Part shown: piece after piece, positions 33,864-43,134 of the stretch
Position numbering within the stretch: the stretch's first letter is position 1
Layout of the letters: every line of letters starts with the position of its first letter
Source: Fibrobacter sp. UWP2
GTDB taxonomy: Bacteria > Fibrobacterota > Fibrobacteria > Fibrobacterales > Fibrobacteraceae
DNA length: 64,000 bases
Reading direction: 5' to 3'
NCBI RefSeq assembly: GCF_900141705.1
Contig: NZ_FQYM01000006.1
Coordinates: 1 to 64,000, forward strand
Program-made: the position numbers and the translations under genes
The notes under the pieces: generated by a model
Told to the model about the DNA's origin: nothing
Seen by the model: the letters and a program-made list of their open reading frames with translations, nothing else
The model's database searches: none

Positions 33864-34798
33864 TTTGGGAGTGAACCCTTTATTTCTTTAATCACATACT
33901 GCGGTGAATTGTTGATGCATATATAAATGCGACCAACATATTCGCCGATAAGACCGAGCATCATCAAGATGCAGCCACCGATTATAAGCATCAGAGCAAT
34001 AATCGAACTCCAACCAGCCACGCCAATCACACCAAGGCATTTCTGCACCACAATCACGATAGCGTATATAAAACCAACAATAGCAAAGAAAAATCCCAAA
34101 AATGTACTTACGCGCAGAGGCTTCACCGAAAATGCCGTGAAACCGTTGAGCCAAAGCCCTAGCAAACGAACAAACGAATACCCTGATGTTCCTTCAAGAC
34201 GAGAGCGATGATTCGTTGCAACATATCCAATCTTACGCGTGGTGCGAAGAACAAGACCAACAAGGTACGGGTATGAATTTTTGTAATTGCACATCTCGCG
34301 AATTACAAAACTGCGAGCTATATAAAAGCTACTACCAACAAAGTCCTTTGGTGGCTCCAACATAAATTTGCCCATGAGCCCTGCCATCCAGGAGCCAAAA
34401 CGACGGAACAGGTTCTGCTTGACAGCGCGATAGTAGGCATACACAACATCGAAACCTTCTTCCAGTTTAGTGATTAGGTCATTCAAAGAATCCAACGGAG
34501 CCTGGCCATCGTCATCCAGCGAAACCACGAACTCGCCAGAACACTTACCGTAGCCCGCCATCAAGGCGGAATGCTGCCCAAAATTTTTAGCGAGATTGAT
34601 GCCGATAACGTTGTTTTCCGTTTCGGCAAGTTTCTCGATAACATTCCACACGCCATCGGGGCTGCAGTCGTTTACCAGTACGATCTCGTAGTCATCGCCC
34701 GGACGCTTGGCGGCCATTTCGCTCTTGATTTCTTCGACCACAGTGGTGATGGTCTTTTCGGAACGGTAACACGGAATTACAAATGAAAACTTAGGCAT
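33842..34798 (-). CDS. ArnC/GtrB-like polyprenyl-phosphate glycosyltransferase
   Basis: GT2 enzyme of 318 residues with two C-terminal membrane helices (about 228-255 and 262-290). Motifs: FVIPCYRSEKTI, LVNDCSPDG, SLDDDGQAP (metal-binding DDD) and an FVGSSFYI segment. This is the DPM1/ArnC/GtrB type that loads a sugar from a nucleotide donor onto undecaprenyl phosphate on the cytosolic face. ATG at 34798 has AAGG eight bases upstream. Last gene of the leftward sugar cluster that starts with a WecE aminotransferase, so its donor may be an acylated TDP-4-amino sugar. Confidence 0.9.
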   Translation of the reverse strand: MPKFSFVIPCYRSEKTITTVVEEIKSEMAAKRPGDDYEIVLVNDCSPDGVWNVIEKLAETENNVIGINLAKNFGQHSALMAGYGKCSGEFVVSLDDDGQAPLDSLNDLITKLEEGFDVVYAYYRAVKQNLFRRFGSWMAGLMGKFMLEPPKDFVGSSFYIARSFVIREMCNYKNSYPYLVGLVLRTTRKIGYVATNHRSRLEGTSGYSFVRLLGLWLNGFTAFSVKPLRVSTFLGFFFAIVGFIYAIVIVVQKCLGVIGVAGWSSIIALMLIIGGCILMMLGLIGEYVGRIYICINNSPQYVIKEIKGSLPNHFPIKK

Positions 34799-34812
34799 AG
34801 GCAAGACCTTCT

Positions 34813-35874
34813 TCAAATTTCCACAATATCGCTAATTTTACAATCAACAAAGGGAACAATCGCCGTAGACCAAGCCATTCCCACACCAAAAGCGTTTAAC
34901 AACAATCTATGAGTTCCGCTCAATTTTCCTTTCAACTCACTCACAATTGTTAGAGGAATAGAAACTGAGGCTGTATTGCCGTATTTTGAAATTGTCCAAG
35001 GAATCTTTTCTGGATTAAGATTCATCTTTTTTATAAGATATTTATTTATGAACATATTTGCCTGATGAAATACATAATAATCCAGATTTTCAACATTTTC
35101 GCCAACCGTTCCCAAAAGGTTTCTAATATCTTTGGGCACTTCTTCTATAACAAAATTAAAAACATCATTTCCATTCATGGTTCCTTGTTCGTCAGATCGA
35201 ACATTACCATATTCATCAACAATTTTTTCGGTCAGCGTCTCTATCGAGCTTCTGTTGCGATATCCGCCAGCAGGAATCATTATCAAATCACCTCGGGACC
35301 CGTCTGAATTATTAGAAAAATAACTCGCTCCAAATTTTTCCTTCCGTTCAACTATAGCAGCGACTCCTGCATCACCAAAAATAAAGGCTTCTCGGCGATC
35401 TTTTGCTGAATATACTTTCGAATTCGTCTCTCCATCTAAAATCAGCGCCTTTCGAAAACCTCTTTTTTCCATCATAGCATAGACAATGTTCAATACAGGA
35501 ATAAAACCAGAGCATCCCAAATTAACATCAAATGCAAGGGTTGATTTAGATAGTTTTAAACGATCTTGAAGTAAAATTGATGTAGATGGCATTCGATAAT
35601 CAGAAGTCTGAGAAAGAAAGACCAACAACTCAATATCATCACGATTTATGTTGTTATCTGCAATTGTTTTTTCTGCTGCAAAGAAACACAAATCGGAAGA
35701 GCAAGTTTTTTCATCCGCAAAGCGACGTTCGTAAACACCTATTTTATCAACTATCTTTTTTATTTCCTGCTTAGACCATAAATCTAATCCATAGTTATAG
35801 TTATCTATAACCCTTTTTGGAACACAAGCAGCCATTGCTGTTATTCCGACATTTTTGTATGATGTTATTGGCAT
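34813..35874 (-). CDS. 3-oxoacyl-ACP synthase III family protein (KASIII-1)
   Basis: FabH-like thiolase-fold enzyme, 353 residues. The triad is visible: Cys121 in NLGCSGF, His in FHQAN near residue 271, Asn in YGNTASVSIP near residue 301. Such enzymes condense acyl-CoA with malonyl-ACP. It is AT-rich, 4 bp after the SDR gene, in a set with a dedicated ACP and a second KASIII, so it serves a pathway-specific acyl group and not housekeeping fatty acid synthesis (inference). Confidence 0.9.
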   Translation of the reverse strand: MPITSYKNVGITAMAACVPKRVIDNYNYGLDLWSKQEIKKIVDKIGVYERRFADEKTCSSDLCFFAAEKTIADNNINRDDIELLVFLSQTSDYRMPSTSILLQDRLKLSKSTLAFDVNLGCSGFIPVLNIVYAMMEKRGFRKALILDGETNSKVYSAKDRREAFIFGDAGVAAIVERKEKFGASYFSNNSDGSRGDLIMIPAGGYRNRSSIETLTEKIVDEYGNVRSDEQGTMNGNDVFNFVIEEVPKDIRNLLGTVGENVENLDYYVFHQANMFINKYLIKKMNLNPEKIPWTISKYGNTASVSIPLTIVSELKGKLSGTHRLLLNAFGVGMAWSTAIVPFVDCKISDIVEI

Positions 35875-35878
35875 GATG

Positions 35879-36625
35879 TTATTTCAATTTTCTTCCGCCA
35901 TCAATAATCAATTCCAAGCCCGTAACCCAACTGCTAGCGTTGCTAAGCAAAAAAACAACGCCTAAAGCAACATCAACAGGACGTCCATAACGTCCAAGTG
36001 GATACAATTCTAAATCAGCTCGTTTACTCGCATCCGTATACGTGCCATCATTAATCAGTTTGGTTTCAACCATTCCTGGCAAAACGGCATTGCACCGAAT
36101 ATTTTTTGGTCCTAATTCTATTGCGCAGGTTCTCATATAGGCGCTCACCGCAGCCTTTGATGACGCATAAACGGCAAGGCCTGCTGCCGTCATATAAGAA
36201 GACAAAGAAGACGTAAAAACAATGGACCCGCCTTTGCTAATCTTCTTGCCTTTCAAAAGCATCTTGGTAAGCATGATTACACCAAAGACATTCGTCTGAT
36301 AGACATCCTGCAAATCCTGACGTTTAACAAAATTTACGGGTTTGCACAAACCTCGACCAGCATTATTCACCAAGCCATCAAGTACTGGGCTCTCTATAGC
36401 AAGTTTTTCAATGTCGGCGTCATTATTCAAGTCTGCGGCAATCATTACATGGCCTTCGCCATCAAGCTGATCAAATGTTTCCTTTAAGCGTTCTTGATTT
36501 CGCCCAGTAATCACCACCTTAGCACCCATTTTGGAGCATTCAATGGCTATTCCCTGGCCTATGCCCGAAGATGCTCCTGTAATAAGGATTGTTTTTCCTT
36601 CTAGTGAAAATGGGTTATACAACAT
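35879..36625 (-). CDS. SDR-family 3-oxoacyl-ACP reductase-like protein
   Basis: Short-chain dehydrogenase of about 248 residues, FabG type. NADPH-binding TGASSGIGQG near the N-terminus, NNAG, catalytic Ser in SSLSSY and YxxxK as YASSK, and a C-terminal SSWVTGLELIIDGG. It probably reduces a 3-oxoacyl-ACP to the 3-hydroxyacyl form. Start uncertain: ATG at 36625 or 36634, both inside the end of the upstream KASIII gene and after an AGGAGG. Confidence 0.87.
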   Translation of the reverse strand: MLYNPFSLEGKTILITGASSGIGQGIAIECSKMGAKVVITGRNQERLKETFDQLDGEGHVMIAADLNNDADIEKLAIESPVLDGLVNNAGRGLCKPVNFVKRQDLQDVYQTNVFGVIMLTKMLLKGKKISKGGSIVFTSSLSSYMTAAGLAVYASSKAAVSAYMRTCAIELGPKNIRCNAVLPGMVETKLINDGTYTDASKRADLELYPLGRYGRPVDVALGVVFLLSNASSWVTGLELIIDGGRKLK

Positions 36626-37706
36626 ACTTCTCATCAGCCTCCTCATCTGCAACTTCTACGAGTTGCGAAACAACGACATCATTCGTATCAAAAACAACCG
36701 TTCCCCAAGAAAGGCCAACACCAAAACCACAGCAAATGAACCTGGTTGACTCATTTTCAAATTTGCCCTTCAGCTGGGAAACAATTGTAAGCGGAATACT
36801 AGCTGAAGAGGTATTGCCAAACTTATACATACAAGTGGGGACTTTCTCTGCAGGCAACTTCAACTTTTTTGCAATCATATCATTCATTTTCATATTCGCT
36901 TGATGGAAAATGAAATAATCAGCCGAACCATAATCGAAGTCATAATGTTCGGCGAGTTTTTTTACGGATTTAGGAGCAACTGAAATTCCAAACGAGAACA
37001 CATCCATACCTTTCATTCTAGTTTGCAAACGGCACAAATGTTTTCCATTAATATTTTCTTGCACAAAGGATTTATCTGTATACGGACTGCGACTACCCCC
37101 ATCTGGAGTAATAATGGCATCAAAGCCACTACCATCTGTACCAAAATGGAAATCAAAACCTTTGTCACCTTCCATATATTCAACAGCTGTTGCAGTTCCC
37201 GCGCTGCCAAACAAAGGATCACGTAATAAATTAGTGGTTCTAAAACGACTTTTAGCATCTCCGCAAAGTAAAAGTGCTTTTTTTATCATACCAGAGGTCA
37301 AAAGTGATGCCACGGAGCTTAAACCATACACCCAACCAGAGCAACCCAAAGACATATCCGTTGCATAACAATCTTTTGACAATCCCAAGCGATCCTGCAA
37401 AATACACGCCGTTGCAGGCAGTATATAATCAGGTGTTTGAGATACAAAAATAATAGCCCCAATCTCCTTTTTGTCCCAACCCAAATCAGCAATAAGTTGT
37501 TCTGCAGCAGCATAGCTCAAATCTGACGTTGTTAGGATCGTGGAGACTCGGCGTTCCAAAACACCCGTCGTTTTCACATAGTCTTCAGGAGAATATTCAC
37601 TAGACATCACGTCATCCTCTGTTGGATGAAGATTGCTAGCAATATTTTGTGGAACACCGGCAGCAAATCCAGCTATCCGAACATTTGGAAACGACAGGAA
37701 AGCCAT
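36615..37706 (-). CDS. 3-oxoacyl-ACP synthase III family protein (KASIII-2)
   Basis: 363 residues, diverged paralogue of KASIII-1. Cys122 in SLGCSGWVYG, His in FHQANMK and Asn in FGNTSSASIP form the thiolase-type triad. TAATG overlap with the ACP gene and overlap with the SDR gene show an operon. Two KASIII enzymes beside one ACP suggest either two condensation steps or one acting as an acyl transferase. Confidence 0.9.
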   Translation of the reverse strand: MAFLSFPNVRIAGFAAGVPQNIASNLHPTEDDVMSSEYSPEDYVKTTGVLERRVSTILTTSDLSYAAAEQLIADLGWDKKEIGAIIFVSQTPDYILPATACILQDRLGLSKDCYATDMSLGCSGWVYGLSSVASLLTSGMIKKALLLCGDAKSRFRTTNLLRDPLFGSAGTATAVEYMEGDKGFDFHFGTDGSGFDAIITPDGGSRSPYTDKSFVQENINGKHLCRLQTRMKGMDVFSFGISVAPKSVKKLAEHYDFDYGSADYFIFHQANMKMNDMIAKKLKLPAEKVPTCMYKFGNTSSASIPLTIVSQLKGKFENESTRFICCGFGVGLSWGTVVFDTNDVVVSQLVEVADEEADEKYVV

Positions 37707-37936
37707 TATATTCTTCCTTTTACAATATTGAAAAGGTCTTCAATGGTGACAGAACCCTCGACATCAGCCCCTTTGAGCGCAACATCATATTCCTCATCAA
37801 CCATAGCGATGACATTTAAAGCCGTTAGGGATGACCACTCTTCTAAATCATGAAAGTTGGTATCAGCTTTAAATTCAGCAGCATCAGTGTCTTCGAACTG
37901 TTCTGCAAAATGCTTGACGAATTCATTAATATCCAT
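37706..37936 (-). CDS. Acyl carrier protein, pathway-specific
   Basis: 76-residue acidic ACP. The phosphopantetheine serine is Ser36 in EWSSLTALNVI (the usual DSL is SSL), with downstream helix III TIEDLFNIV. Unlike AcpP it sits among sugar genes. It probably carries a short acyl group made by the adjacent KASIII and SDR enzymes and hands it to the acetyltransferase-like GNAT encoded upstream. Confidence 0.9.
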   Translation of the reverse strand: MDINEFVKHFAEQFEDTDAAEFKADTNFHDLEEWSSLTALNVIAMVDEEYDVALKGADVEGSVTIEDLFNIVKGRI

Positions 37937-37949
37937 TTTAACTCCTTTT

Positions 37950-38516
37950 CTATAATTTTAGAACGTTCTTATGTTTTTTATATAGCCTTTCCAGTGTTTG
38001 TCTCACCTTTTGGGCTCCAGAAGTCTCTATACGCAAATCTTGTTCAAAATAACATGCGCTTCGCCCCCCCCTTTCTATTGTACGGATAAAGACTCCTCCT
38101 CTCTTTTGCGCATTATTTATATTGCCTACATTGTTCGCATATATTACATAGCTTATCCTATTTATGTGTAAAGTCTGTACACAGAAGCAAGCCATTAAAT
38201 ATCCTATTTCCATCCGTTCAGCAGGTTCACCTATATTCACCTCTCGTCCAAATTCTCCCATATCACCATGAATATCATATATACCAACTAGCCCAATCCG
38301 CTCGCCCTTCTTGTTCAGCACCACAAAATAATAGTCATTTGGCTCTTGCATTTGCCAGCGGATAAAATCCTTCTGGGCTTCGAGTGACGGAGCCAGTTGC
38401 CCTACGGTGTCGCGGTTTCGCTTGTCGGCACGGATATTGTACGAAAACTCGGCATCATCGAGCGTGATGCTTCGCAAATCGACAAACATTCCATGTATCA
38501 CTTCAGGGTAAACCAT
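37950..38516 (-). CDS. GNAT-family N-acyltransferase
   Basis: 188 residues with RimJ/RimL-type GNAT fold (VDLRSITLDDAEFSYNIRADKRN, then RIGLVGIYDIHGDMGEFGREVNIGEPAERMEIGYLMAC, then NRISYVIYANNVGNINNAQKRGGVF). Position between WecE and the ACP suggests it acylates the 4-amino group of the TDP-sugar, the role WecD plays with acetyl-CoA, here possibly from acyl-ACP. Its 13-bp gap to the ACP gene supports one operon. Confidence 0.8.
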   Translation of the reverse strand: MVYPEVIHGMFVDLRSITLDDAEFSYNIRADKRNRDTVGQLAPSLEAQKDFIRWQMQEPNDYYFVVLNKKGERIGLVGIYDIHGDMGEFGREVNIGEPAERMEIGYLMACFCVQTLHINRISYVIYANNVGNINNAQKRGGVFIRTIERGGRSACYFEQDLRIETSGAQKVRQTLERLYKKHKNVLKL

Positions 38517-38575
38517 ACAACGCCTACTATTTTGTAATATAAGTTATTTTAGAGACGCAAGGAGCATTTAGACCA

Positions 38576-39712
38576 TTACACCCCAAAAAACTCATACACC
38601 TTTTCGCAGACATACTCAATTTCTTCTGTTTTCAGCCCGTAGAACATGGGCAAACGGAGCAATCGGTTACTTTCATTGGTAGTGAACTTGTCTTCACCGT
38701 GGAACCTGCCGAAACGCATGCCTGCGGGCGACGAATGCAGAGGCACATAGTGGAACACCGCGAGAATGCCGTTATACACCAAATGCTTCAAAAGCGCAGT
38801 ACGCGTCTGCAGGTCTTCAACCTTCAGGTAGAACATGTGCGCATTGTGTTTGCAATGTTCCGGAATATACGGCAACTCGACCAGGCCCTTTTCGGCAAGC
38901 GGGGCAAGCCTTTCTCGGTAAGCATTCCAACTAGCCATGCGGGCATCATTAATAATATCGGCACATTCCAGTTCGGCATAAAGATAGGCTGCATTCAATT
39001 CGCTGGGCAAGTAGCTAGAGCCGAGTTCAACCCAGGTGTACTTATCGACTTCGCCACGGTGGAACTGACAGCGATTCGTGCCCTTTTCACGGATGATTTC
39101 AGCGCGGTCGTTATACTTGGAGTCGTTGATGAGCAGTGCTCCTCCTTCACCCATGCTGTAGTTCTTTGTCTCGTGGTAGCTGTAGCAACCGAAATCGCCC
39201 ATAGATCCGAGAGCACGGCCCTTGTAGGTCGCCATCATGCCCTGGGCAGCATCTTCGACCACAAATAAATTATGTCGTTTCGCGATTTCGTTTATCACAT
39301 CCATTTCGCAAGCGACACCCGCATAGTGGACCGGCACAATCGCCTTGGTCTTTTCGGTTATGGCGTCTTCGACAAGCTTTTCATCAAGGTTCATCGTATC
39401 GGGGCGGATATCCACGAACACGCTTTTTGCCCCTTGCGACACGAACGCATCAGCGGTGCTAACGAACGTGAACGACGGCATAATGACCTCGTCGCCGGGA
39501 GCAATATTGCAGAGACGGGCAGACATTTCGAGAGCGTGGGTGCAGCTGGTAGTAAGGAGCGCCTTTGCGGCCCCCGTATGTTTTTCAAGCCATTCATGAC
39601 AACGCAGATTGAATGTCCCGTCACCACAAATGCGACCGCTCTCCACGGCCTGCTTCACGTAGTCAAATTCCATTCCTACAAAGGGAGGCTTATTAAAAGG
39701 AATTTTTGTCAT
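38576..39712 (-). CDS. wecE: TDP-4-keto-6-deoxy-D-glucose aminotransferase
   Basis: PLP enzyme of the DegT/DnrJ/EryC1/StrS family, 378 residues, with near full-length similarity to enterobacterial WecE (RffA). Shared blocks: IPFNKPP, GEVIMPSFTFVSTADAFV-type region, AIVPVHYAGVACEMD, VVEDAAQG, the PLP lysine K183 in YHETKNY, EIIREKGTNR and VFHYVPLHSSPAG. It makes TDP-4-amino-4,6-dideoxygalactose (TDP-Fuc4N). It is less AT-rich than its downstream neighbours. No rmlA or rmlB in the window, so the keto-sugar is supplied from elsewhere. Confidence 0.93.
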   Translation of the reverse strand: MTKIPFNKPPFVGMEFDYVKQAVESGRICGDGTFNLRCHEWLEKHTGAAKALLTTSCTHALEMSARLCNIAPGDEVIMPSFTFVSTADAFVSQGAKSVFVDIRPDTMNLDEKLVEDAITEKTKAIVPVHYAGVACEMDVINEIAKRHNLFVVEDAAQGMMATYKGRALGSMGDFGCYSYHETKNYSMGEGGALLINDSKYNDRAEIIREKGTNRCQFHRGEVDKYTWVELGSSYLPSELNAAYLYAELECADIINDARMASWNAYRERLAPLAEKGLVELPYIPEHCKHNAHMFYLKVEDLQTRTALLKHLVYNGILAVFHYVPLHSSPAGMRFGRFHGEDKFTTNESNRLLRLPMFYGLKTEEIEYVCEKVYEFFGV

Positions 39713-39751
39713 ATCGGAAATATAAACTTTATTTTACTCTTTGGATTTCAC

Positions 39752-40459
39752 CTACCGGTCAATAGACTGTTCCAAATTGCAATTGATAAAAACCACAGGT
39801 ACCCACGGGGCAAGATACTTGCGCCGAGTTTCAGGCGTACCGAGGATGGGCCTGTGCGTCCCCTGAACAACAAATTGAACGTCGGGATGCCTGGACGCCA
39901 CAGCAGAAATATCCCTTAGCAGTTTATGGAGTTTACCCCGGTCTCCCTCGCGGGTACCACGTGCCATCCAGGCAATTTTGTTCCACGAACCTTCCAAAAT
40001 AAGGGAATCTATTTTAGCGCATCCCATAGAATCATTGCTGTCAATAACAACCCCATCCTTAAAGCTGCTACCGTATTCTATTGATTCCGCATAGGATGTC
40101 GTTTGGAACGGCCTCTTGTGAACGGCATAGGAAACGTTTTTCCCGCCAATCATCTGAAAGTCCGCTTCTAGGAGACCTTCGTCATAGGGAACTCCCCAAC
40201 CGTCAACGAGAATCATGACCAACGGCTTAGCTGAATCCTGCAAAAGGCTCGCTAGCGGCTTTTCGTCCAGCACCTGATAGCGGTCTTTGTAATGTTGGGA
40301 TAGTGAATCTGCGCCGAATGGAACAAGATGCCATGGTCCCTGGCTCCAGCCGGCTCGTATAGAAATTCCCTTGTCCAGGTGCAAAATTGGCACGGAGATG
40401 AGCAACGCAAGGAACGCGGAGAATAGCAGAAGATTAATGTTGAGTTTGTTCATCTTCAT
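39752..40459 (-). CDS. Membrane-anchored protein with alkaline-phosphatase-like start
   Basis: 235 residues. One N-terminal membrane anchor (about 6-25), then a periplasmic domain. The strand PLVMILVDGWGVP resembles the metal-site strand of the alkaline phosphatase superfamily, and FVVQGTHRPILG may be a second site, but the protein is short for that family, so function is uncertain. It overlaps the 3' end of the GT-C-like gene by 26 bp and precedes wecE. Confidence 0.6.
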   Translation of the reverse strand: MKMNKLNINLLLFSAFLALLISVPILHLDKGISIRAGWSQGPWHLVPFGADSLSQHYKDRYQVLDEKPLASLLQDSAKPLVMILVDGWGVPYDEGLLEADFQMIGGKNVSYAVHKRPFQTTSYAESIEYGSSFKDGVVIDSNDSMGCAKIDSLILEGSWNKIAWMARGTREGDRGKLHKLLRDISAVASRHPDVQFVVQGTHRPILGTPETRRKYLAPWVPVVFINCNLEQSIDR

Positions 40460-42146
40460 TCTCCAAAGCGCGGTACTTGAGCAGTTTGATGTTCCCGAAA
40501 CTCATCAGCGTATCCGTTTTCAATCGTGTGTGATAATGAATCTTATAGAAAGGCGCAAGGGACAATGCAGTCGCTTCGGAAATCATATAGACATTGTCCT
40601 TTGTCACATCCTTGATTAGGTTTGTCACGCCCCTCTTTTCCAGTTCCCGCTCTATCGCGGGCAAATACATGTTCCAGTAGCCTGTGGAGTGAATGTTGTT
40701 CCAACTGCCCGGTTCAACGGTGATGAAAACATTATTGAATTTTTTTGAGAATTCTTTGTAGCGTTCAAATGGCAAAAGGAATACATCATCGGGGTGCTCT
40801 TTTGCGTAAGAGGAGAATGCCAACCAGTCTTCCTGCGTTCCAGATGTGGGGCGTGCCGCTTTTGTAGCCGTCGCCATTCTGTCAAAATAGATATTTACGC
40901 CCAAAATAATAAGACTAGAAATACCGACGATTGTGGCCGTTTTCAAGAAAAGTTTTGTTTGTTTCTTGTCAAGAATATCGTCTTTTTCCATAAAAAACAG
41001 GACAAATACAATAGCCAACGCCCACACCCCAACCTCTACGTGGTCGACAACTCTACTCACCAAAAGTAAGTATGTGTAAGGAATTGCAACAAGGCCAATG
41101 GACACCCAAGGGACCCACCAATTGCGCTTGTTGGAAAAGAAAATTAGAGCCAAGCACAGAAGCGCCCAGCACCATGTACTTCCACGCATCAAGGAGTCCG
41201 AAAATACGAGTACAAGCGCAGCCGGAAACTTCGCATAATTCGGCTCATAGCGATGTCTATCTGCGATTTCAATCAAATGCCTCATGCTATCCAGCGAAAA
41301 GACGTTCTTGTCGTAAAAGTACCATGCCTGTAGGTAAGTGAGGTCAAGGCTGTTCAAGCCCCGCTCATCCAATTCAGCTTCAAAAGATTTGTCATCGTAA
41401 AAAGCGCCGTCACCAAAATAGGCGCGGGGGCCCTGATACGCGGCATAGAATTCGTAATCCCCCTTGTAATGTTCGGAGTCAAACTTGCCAAGCGCTACAT
41501 AGGCAGAGGCGAGAACGACCAAAGCGATTAACGATGATTTCCAGATTGTTTTTAACCGTATGAATGTGAAGAAAAGGAGCGCTGCGAGGGTAGGCATCCC
41601 TAGTAGGAACATCTCCTTCCGGAACACGAACCCGGCAAGCATTAATACGATTCCGCAGATTAAATGGTTGCGCTTCTTTTCTGCATTGCCAATGGCGAAA
41701 AGCAGTATGCCTGCTGCGGTCGCGATGCCCGCGCATTGGGTAAACGCCACATGCAAATAGAAATCGGGCGAGACACAGGCCAGCAACAAAAAGGCCAATA
41801 CACTGCCAGTCCTTTTGCCAAACCTTTCCAGAACTACATAGCATAGTGCCGTGAAAGATGCAAAAACAGTAAAGTACTGAAACACGGAGTACCAGCTTAC
41901 GCTAGGCAGTACGGCATAGAATGGGCGCAGGAAATATCCGTAAACGACATTGACGAAATACATGTGCACATCGTATTCTCCACCATAGGCGCCCGTCAAT
42001 ACAGCGGACATGAAAAAGTCGTCTAGCGAAGAAAATTTTCCATCGCCAATAGCAAAGAAAATTGCAAAAGCAAAAATGTTCAAGCAGACTGCAAAAAAAA
42101 GCGACGAACGGCACAGCTTGTTTATGGCAGGAATGTCCTTGAGCAT
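40434..42146 (-). CDS. Polytopic membrane protein, GT-C glycosyltransferase-like
   Basis: 570 residues with about ten to twelve membrane helices and a soluble C-terminal part of about 130 residues. The first external loop holds an acidic pair (FSSLDDFFMSAVLTGAYGGEYD), the place where GT-C transferases keep their catalytic Asp. No family name can be given from sequence reading alone. In context (GtrB-like GT2, SMR pair, amino-sugar genes) it would fit the third component of a Gtr-type system, moving the sugar from undecaprenyl phosphate to a periplasmic acceptor. First gene of the leftward cluster. Confidence 0.6.
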   Translation of the reverse strand: MLKDIPAINKLCRSSLFFAVCLNIFAFAIFFAIGDGKFSSLDDFFMSAVLTGAYGGEYDVHMYFVNVVYGYFLRPFYAVLPSVSWYSVFQYFTVFASFTALCYVVLERFGKRTGSVLAFLLLACVSPDFYLHVAFTQCAGIATAAGILLFAIGNAEKKRNHLICGIVLMLAGFVFRKEMFLLGMPTLAALLFFTFIRLKTIWKSSLIALVVLASAYVALGKFDSEHYKGDYEFYAAYQGPRAYFGDGAFYDDKSFEAELDERGLNSLDLTYLQAWYFYDKNVFSLDSMRHLIEIADRHRYEPNYAKFPAALVLVFSDSLMRGSTWCWALLCLALIFFSNKRNWWVPWVSIGLVAIPYTYLLLVSRVVDHVEVGVWALAIVFVLFFMEKDDILDKKQTKLFLKTATIVGISSLIILGVNIYFDRMATATKAARPTSGTQEDWLAFSSYAKEHPDDVFLLPFERYKEFSKKFNNVFITVEPGSWNNIHSTGYWNMYLPAIERELEKRGVTNLIKDVTKDNVYMISEATALSLAPFYKIHYHTRLKTDTLMSFGNIKLLKYRALENEDEQTQH

Positions 42147-42178
42147 ATCACTAATATAAATTTTTTCCCGTATGCAGG

Positions 42179-43012
42179 CTAAAGCTTGTTAAACTTTCTC
42201 ATTTCTTTGTCCAGGAACGGATCCACGAATTTTGCATAAATCAACGTTGTTTCCAGATTCCGGTGGCCGAGCAGCTTGCTTGTAGCGGGGAGCGGGATTC
42301 CAAGTGTTATGCAGGTCGTGGCGAAGGTGTGCCGAGCCAAGTGGCAGTGGATGTACTTGCTGTGTCCGAGTTTTTGTGCCGCGCTGCGCAACGACCTGTT
42401 GAAGTAGGAGTTCTCGACCACCCTGAAAACTGGGCCGTTTGTCATTTTTTCGGGCAACAACAGGCGCGCCTGCACCGGAATGGGAATGTACACCGGGTCG
42501 CCCGTCTTGTGCATCTGCTTGCGGATTTTCCAGTCGAAAATCTCGTTGCCGTTTAACGTTTTCAAATCGCTGTAACGCAATCCGGTAAAGCAACTGAACA
42601 AAAAGACCCGCATGGTGTCCTGTTCTGTTTGCGTCAGGAACCTCCTCTTTTCTTCAAAACTCAGATAAAGGCTTTTGAGTTCGCGTTTTGTCAAGAAGCC
42701 TCTCCGAGTGTAAACCCGTCCAATCTTGATTTTGTCAAACGGGTTAACCTTCAATAGTCCGTCTTGAAACATCCGGTTTGTAAAATTCCTGAAAACGGAA
42801 AGGGCTTTGTTTATGGTACTCTGCTTGTTGCCTTGCTGAATCAGGTAAGTCTTGTATTCCTGTACCAGTTCGGTGGTTACGTATTCGCACTCCAAATCTG
42901 GGCAAAAATTTGAAATTTTCTTCAAATTCCAGTAATAGGCCCGCACCGAAAGCGGCGCAAGATTGTATTTTTCCTTGTCCAAATACTGCATTGCGGTATC
43001 AAAAAAGAGCAT
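42179..43012 (-). CDS. Tyrosine recombinase (phage integrase family)
   Basis: 277 residues. N-terminal SAM-like core-binding domain (about 1-100), then the catalytic domain with R146 (TGLRYSDL), H224/R227 (HLARH), H250 (LLGHRN) and nucleophile Y259 (LIYAK). All key residues are present, so it should be active. ATG at 43012 has AAGGA six bases upstream. It is read away from the truncated pilin cassette whose 48-bp repeat begins 75 bp from its start. No excisionase, phage or transposon genes are nearby, which favours a dedicated invertase role over element mobility (inference). Bacteroidetes use similar recombinases for local inversions. Confidence 0.9.
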   Translation of the reverse strand: MLFFDTAMQYLDKEKYNLAPLSVRAYYWNLKKISNFCPDLECEYVTTELVQEYKTYLIQQGNKQSTINKALSVFRNFTNRMFQDGLLKVNPFDKIKIGRVYTRRGFLTKRELKSLYLSFEEKRRFLTQTEQDTMRVFLFSCFTGLRYSDLKTLNGNEIFDWKIRKQMHKTGDPVYIPIPVQARLLLPEKMTNGPVFRVVENSYFNRSLRSAAQKLGHSKYIHCHLARHTFATTCITLGIPLPATSKLLGHRNLETTLIYAKFVDPFLDKEMRKFNKL

Positions 43013-43086
43013 AGGGATTCCTTTTTTTGTTCCGGACCATCCAGAAACAGGGGACAAAGTTAGGACTATTACTCAGAGTGCGTTTT

Positions 43087-43134
43087 GCAGGAACCTACGT
43101 GCATATGCAGGATGCTTACTTCGTGGACCAGCAG
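43087..43134. repeat. 48-bp inverted repeat, left copy (candidate recombination site)
   Basis: Starts GCAGGAACCTACGTGCATAT and ends GTGGACCAGCAG; inverse copy at 46451-46498 with one mismatch. It contains the 10-bp palindrome TGCATATGCA at 43100-43109. It encodes AGTYVHMQDAYFVDQQ in the same phase in both pilin loci. Sequence upstream of it is unrelated in the two places; downstream similarity drops to protein level. Confidence 0.88.

Noticed and set aside
42179-43012. Integrase as mark of a prophage or integrative element
   Set aside because: No excisionase, phage structural, relaxase or transfer genes and no att-like direct repeats seen; a local inversion role fits better.
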